Shown: positions 61,047-64,000 of the stretch, in pieces
Layout: each line of letters begins with the position of its first letter
Numbering within the stretch: position 1 is the first letter of the stretch
Assembly (NCBI GenBank): GCA_963815775.1
Contig: CAWFIB010000007.1
Span: 1 to 64,000 of the forward strand
DNA: 64,000 bases
Direction: 5' to 3'
Source of the DNA: CAVVDY01 sp963815775
GTDB lineage: Bacteria; Acidobacteriota; Terriglobia; Terriglobales; Acidobacteriaceae
Made by a program: the position numbers and the translations under genes
The notes under the pieces: generated by a model
Seen by the model: only the letters and a program-made list of their open reading frames with translations
Told to the model about the DNA's origin: nothing
Database searches by the model: none

Positions 61047-62423
61047 TTAGTGCTTTCCGCTATGGCTTTCCTTTGCCACCAGCGTGATGCACTCTTCCAG
61101 CACATCCATTGCGATGTCAGCCTGCTCCTTGGTGACGATGAGGGGCGGCGCAATGCGGATGGTGTTCGGCCCGCAGCCCAGCAGCAGCACACCGCGCTCG
61201 AAGGCGAGCTCGACGATGCGATCGCGCTCGGCGCCTCCCTGAGTGCGCGCCTGTTTGTCGGTCACGATCTCGACACCGATCATCAGACCACGTCCGCGAA
61301 CATCGCCGACCAGGTCGAGGCGCTGCGGCCAATCAGCAAGACGCTTCATGATGTGCTTGCCAACCACCTCAGCGTTCTTGACACCTTCACGTTCCAGCAC
61401 ATCCATCGTAGCCAGCGCAGACGCGATACAGACAGGATTGCCTCCAAACGTTGACGCATGCGAGCCTGGCACCCAGTCCATGATCTCGGCGCGCGACATG
61501 GTGATGCCCAGCGGCATTCCGCTGGCAATACCCTTGGCAATGCAAAGAATGTCGGGCTCCACACCGGTATGCTCGACCGCCCACCACTTGCCGGTGCGGC
61601 CCGCGCCCGATTGCACTTCATCGACGACCAGCAAAATGCCGTGCCGGTCGCAGATGCGGCGCAGCTCCTGCATGAAAACCGTCGGGGCAACCACATATCC
61701 GCCTTCGCCCTGGATGGGCTCGACAAAAATCGCCGCGACCTCCTCGGGAGCCAGCACCGTCTTGAACAGCTTGTCTTCGATATAGCGCGCGCAACCAAGC
61801 GCGAATGCCTCGGCTTCTCCCGGACCGCCGGGGCAGCCGCGATAGACGTCGGGATAGCGCACGTGCGTCACGCCCGGAACCAGCGGCGAGAAGCGGCGCT
61901 TCTGCTGCGGCTTCGAAGCGGTGAGCGACAGCGCGCCCATAGTCCGTCCATGGAAGGCCCCGAGGAAAGCGATGATCTGCTGCCGCTTGGTGTGATAGCG
62001 CGCCAGCTTGAGCGCCGCTTCAATCGCCTCTGCGCCGGAGTTGCCGTAGTAAAACTTGTGCGGCCCCTTCATGGGCGCGACCTTCGAAAGCCGCTCGGCC
62101 AACTGCACCATGCCTTCGTAGTAAAAGTCCGTGCCCGACATGTGAATCAGCTCGGCCGACTGCTTCTGGATGGCGGCAACCACTTCAGGATGACAGTGGC
62201 CGGTGGAGGTGACGGCGATGCCGGCGGCGAAATCGAGGAACTCGTTGCCGTCTACGTCTTCGACCATGCAACCGCGTCCGCGCTTTGCCACCAGCGGATA
62301 CGACCGGGTGTACGAAGGCGAGATGTAACGTTCGTCGCCCTCCAGAATCCGCTTGGCATTCGGTCCGGGCAAGGGAGTGATGATCTTCGGTCCGGCGACA
62401 TGAGCGAGAGTATTTGTGGCCAT
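61047..62423 (-). CDS. Class III PLP aminotransferase (acetylornithine/4-aminobutyrate type)
   Basis: 458 residues; ribosome site AGGAGA upstream of ATG 62423. Class III marks in order: GCMVEDVDGNEFLDFAAGIA, TGHCHPEVVAAIQKQ, YYGNSGAEAIEAALKLARYH, AFLGAFHGRTMGALSLTASK, VEPIQGEGGYVVAP, LLVVDEVQSGAGRTGKWWAV with the Asp, the PLP-Lys in ILCIAKGIASGMPLG, and SHASTFGGNPVCIASALATM. Such enzymes move an omega-amino group to 2-oxoglutarate in the cytoplasm: GABA, ornithine or acetylornithine are candidates. The sequence cannot separate these; no arginine or GABA genes adjoin it. It is preceded by a short possible leader ORF. Confidence 0.93.
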   Translation of the reverse strand: MATNTLAHVAGPKIITPLPGPNAKRILEGDERYISPSYTRSYPLVAKRGRGCMVEDVDGNEFLDFAAGIAVTSTGHCHPEVVAAIQKQSAELIHMSGTDFYYEGMVQLAERLSKVAPMKGPHKFYYGNSGAEAIEAALKLARYHTKRQQIIAFLGAFHGRTMGALSLTASKPQQKRRFSPLVPGVTHVRYPDVYRGCPGGPGEAEAFALGCARYIEDKLFKTVLAPEEVAAIFVEPIQGEGGYVVAPTVFMQELRRICDRHGILLVVDEVQSGAGRTGKWWAVEHTGVEPDILCIAKGIASGMPLGITMSRAEIMDWVPGSHASTFGGNPVCIASALATMDVLEREGVKNAEVVGKHIMKRLADWPQRLDLVGDVRGRGLMIGVEIVTDKQARTQGGAERDRIVELAFERGVLLLGCGPNTIRIAPPLIVTKEQADIAMDVLEECITLVAKESHSGKH

Positions 62424-62606
62424 TGGTTTTCTCCTGTGAAAGGCTGGGGCACGCGGCGGTGCGGTTGCTGGCCTGCGATCGGACCGGAAGTCGAGGATGT
62501 TGAACGAATGCGAAACCCCTGGATACCGATCGCTTTCAGGATTGCGGCAGCTAGCTAATCGCCGGAGAAGAGATTAGGGCGGGCCTGGCAGGGAGCGAAC
62601 TTCAAG

Positions 62607-62717
62607 TCAGCGCGGGCGGAGATGGGCCGTGACCAGGTTGCCCGCTCGCCCAGAGCAGCGCGAGACACCGAGACGGGCCCGGCCGGTCGAGCGATGATAG
62701 GCGACTTGGCGGAACAT
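62607..62717 (-). CDS. Possible 36-residue leader peptide
   Basis: In the 363-bp spacer 62424-62786 a minus-strand ATG at 62717 follows a strong ribosome site (GAGAGGAG) and opens 36 codons, ending at TGA 62607. The product starts MFRQVAYHRSTGRARLGVSR and is Arg-rich. A perfect TATAAT lies at 62740-62735, 18 bases before the ATG. The aminotransferase gene starts 183 bases after its stop. Either a regulatory leader or a chance ORF. Confidence 0.3.
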   Translation of the reverse strand: MFRQVAYHRSTGRARLGVSRCSGRAGNLVTAHLRPR

Positions 62718-62734
62718 GATCCACTCCTCTCTTC

Positions 62735-62740
62735 ATTATA
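62735..62740 (-). promoter_or_regulatory. Perfect -10 box ahead of the leader ORF and aminotransferase gene
   Basis: TATAAT on the minus strand, about 18 bases before the small leader ORF. No good -35 is found 17 bases upstream (TTACGC), so it is a partial promoter at best. Confidence 0.3.
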
Positions 62741-62786
62741 GGCGCCTCTTCCGTTGCGCGTAACCCCCAAGTTTGCGGCCCAACGG

Positions 62787-63614
62787 CTACTTCTTCCAAA
62801 GCCTATGCGGCAGCAGGTAAGTGAACCCGAAGAATTCTTCCCATTGGCTGGAAGTGTTGGTCAGACCGTGTTGAAAGCCGGCGTCAAATACCAGATTCTT
62901 GCGTACCGAGTACGAAACAGCCCACAGCAGCCCCACCGCGTCGCTATGCAGGAAAGGCTGGGTGAAATGCCAGATCTCGCCTTGACCGCTCAGCTTCCAC
63001 ACCGGATACGAGATCGACAGGGTCTGTCCATACTGGGTGCGGCTGGCATTGCCGACGGTCTGCTGGTTGAAGAGCCCATTGATATCGAAGTGAAACTTGG
63101 CGGCGTTGGTGCTTAGGAGCACGATTCCTGAATTCGTCGGCGTTCCCATGTCGGTGTCGGGCACGGTGGAACCAACCGTCTCGTGAAGGTAGCTGATCGC
63201 CAACGTGGTGTTGGCGTCACCCGTCCCCAGCAACACGGCTTGGAAGCCGAGCAAAAGGCCACCGAAAGCCGTGTCGTTGATCTGACCGGTCGCGCCGGCA
63301 ACGGGAACCACCTCCAGAATGAACTGCAGCCGCGGATGGACGCTCAGCTTCGTGACTTCATTCATATTTGCCAGGTGCGAGAACTCGGGAGAGGTTTGCG
63401 CGAACAGTGCTCCGGTTTCGAACTGCAGGTAGCCAACCGGCGTCAGAGTTGCCGGCGCTGAGACGGTTGGGCGACCGGGATTGGCTTCAGGTACAGCCGC
63501 AGGAGTGCTCTGAGCGTACGCGGTCCCACTCACAAAAAATGTCGCGGTCAGCGCCACATTTCTCAGGCCGGCCCGCCGGCGCGGTTGCGAAAGCGAGCGT
63601 GACTTTATGCCCAT
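62787..63614 (-). CDS. Outer-membrane beta-barrel-like exported protein
   Basis: 275 residues with a signal peptide (RNVALTATFFVSGTAYAQS). The mature part has alternating strands with aromatic ends (LTPVGYLQFETGALFAQTSP, VHPRLQFILEVVPVAG, LGTGDANTTLAISYLHETVG, FHFDINGLFNQQTVGNASRT, LLWAVSYSVRKNLVFDAGFQ), ending FFGFTYLLPHRLWKK. This resembles COG4313-type meta-pathway/transporter outer-membrane barrels. The final residue pattern is basic rather than the usual terminal Phe. Function is not known; a pore is likely. It stands alone. Confidence 0.75.
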   Translation of the reverse strand: MGIKSRSLSQPRRRAGLRNVALTATFFVSGTAYAQSTPAAVPEANPGRPTVSAPATLTPVGYLQFETGALFAQTSPEFSHLANMNEVTKLSVHPRLQFILEVVPVAGATGQINDTAFGGLLLGFQAVLLGTGDANTTLAISYLHETVGSTVPDTDMGTPTNSGIVLLSTNAAKFHFDINGLFNQQTVGNASRTQYGQTLSISYPVWKLSGQGEIWHFTQPFLHSDAVGLLWAVSYSVRKNLVFDAGFQHGLTNTSSQWEEFFGFTYLLPHRLWKK

Positions 63615-64000
63615 GCCACCTGGTCTTGAAGTTGCCGGATCACGTCCACTCTATCTGGAAACCCGCATGGAAACCATCACGATGCCGCAAGCGCCACCCA
63701 GACCGCTTAAATACGGGCAGGGAGTTGCCGGCGACAACACACGGGGCGTGTAACCCTCGAAAGATTGAAGGGCGCGCACGCGTTTCGTTCTCCGGGGTGG
63801 TACCGTAGCGGGCCTGGGAACCAGCAAGTTCTCTCTTCAGCGGCCCATTTCGGCTTACGATGTGGCAGGTTGGGTGCAGCAGCTCCATGGTCCGAGATCG
63901 AATGGGAGATTCAGCCGCGCTTCGAAGTTATGCCATCCGAATCGGGGGTGCGAGGCGACTCGTCCTTGGGGACAGCAGCGTGACGGCGGGTGTGCGGCTG
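63615..64000. other. Window end without recognised gene
   Basis: 386 bp upstream of the outer-membrane protein gene. Short frames on both strands lack ribosome sites and protein-like composition. I see no repeat, hairpin or RNA gene. Confidence 0.3.

Noticed and set aside
1..64000. CRISPR array, rRNA operon or complete insertion sequence
   Set aside because: No regularly spaced direct repeats with unique spacers, no rRNA-like blocks and no transposase or integrase frame were seen.

Overview
The window looks like a chromosomal segment of a diderm, GC-rich bacterium, most probably an Acidobacteriota member. This is inferred from gene content: an 813-residue FtsX/MacB-type permease with no ATPase beside it, sigma/anti-sigma-like genes next to a CHAT-TPR protein, PQQ-like propellers, an atpI-atpB-atpE cluster lacking the F1 genes, and LPS functions (lptD, a kdsC-like phosphatase). 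No rRNA is present, so the assignment stays inferential.

Layout. 1-3.8 kb: three minus-strand genes for exported or membrane-anchored proteins (toroid-type protein, PQQ-like propeller, anchored protein), all broken by many one-base frame changes. 4.2-10.7 kb: sigma factor, secreted kelch propeller, anti-sigma-like protein (one frameshift) and a large CHAT/TPR protein. 10.7-11.7 kb: a gene-poor kilobase with a basic C-terminal gene fragment, a hairpin and the 3' third of a tRNA. 11.7-14.3 kb: two-subunit Tat-type molybdenum hydroxylase. 14.5-21.4 kb: orphan permease and an RND pump with its lipoprotein adaptor. 21.7-26.9 kb: Na+/H+ antiporter, ECF sigma factor with a membrane partner, ferritin-like protein, ThiO, small periplasmic protein. 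27-28.8 kb: atpE, atpB, atpI. 28.9-31.5 kb: TsaC/Sua5, a DUF1906-like secreted protein, a ZIP transporter. 31.6-38.9 kb: M48 protease, SurA/PrsA-like isomerase, DsbA-like lipoprotein, LarE and LptD, an outer-membrane biogenesis neighbourhood. 39-42.4 kb: RDD protein, cytochrome c, lipoyl synthase, HEAT protein. 42.4-50 kb: hflX-hfq, PuuD-like protein, DegT aminotransferase, secreted protein, MgtC/DUF4010 protein, lytic transglycosylase. 50.4-64 kb: intact PQQ-like propeller, transpeptidase, KdsC-like phosphatase, PEP-CTERM protein, an Lhr-type helicase carrying an in-frame cluster of palindromic repeats and one frameshift, a DUF5522-like protein, a PPOX protein, a class III aminotransferase and an outer-membrane protein.

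Common themes are envelope biogenesis (LptD and likely assembly factors, KdsC, transpeptidase, transglycosylase, RND pump), extracytoplasmic signalling (two sigma loci, CHAT protein) and secreted propellers. The most unusual structures are the palindromic repeats translated inside the helicase, the indel-dense first 3.8 kb, the tRNA 3' remnant, a 25-bp copy of the transpeptidase gene end 4.7 kb away, and the M48/SurA/DsbA/LptD neighbourhood. I found no complete transposase, CRISPR array or intact tRNA/rRNA gene.
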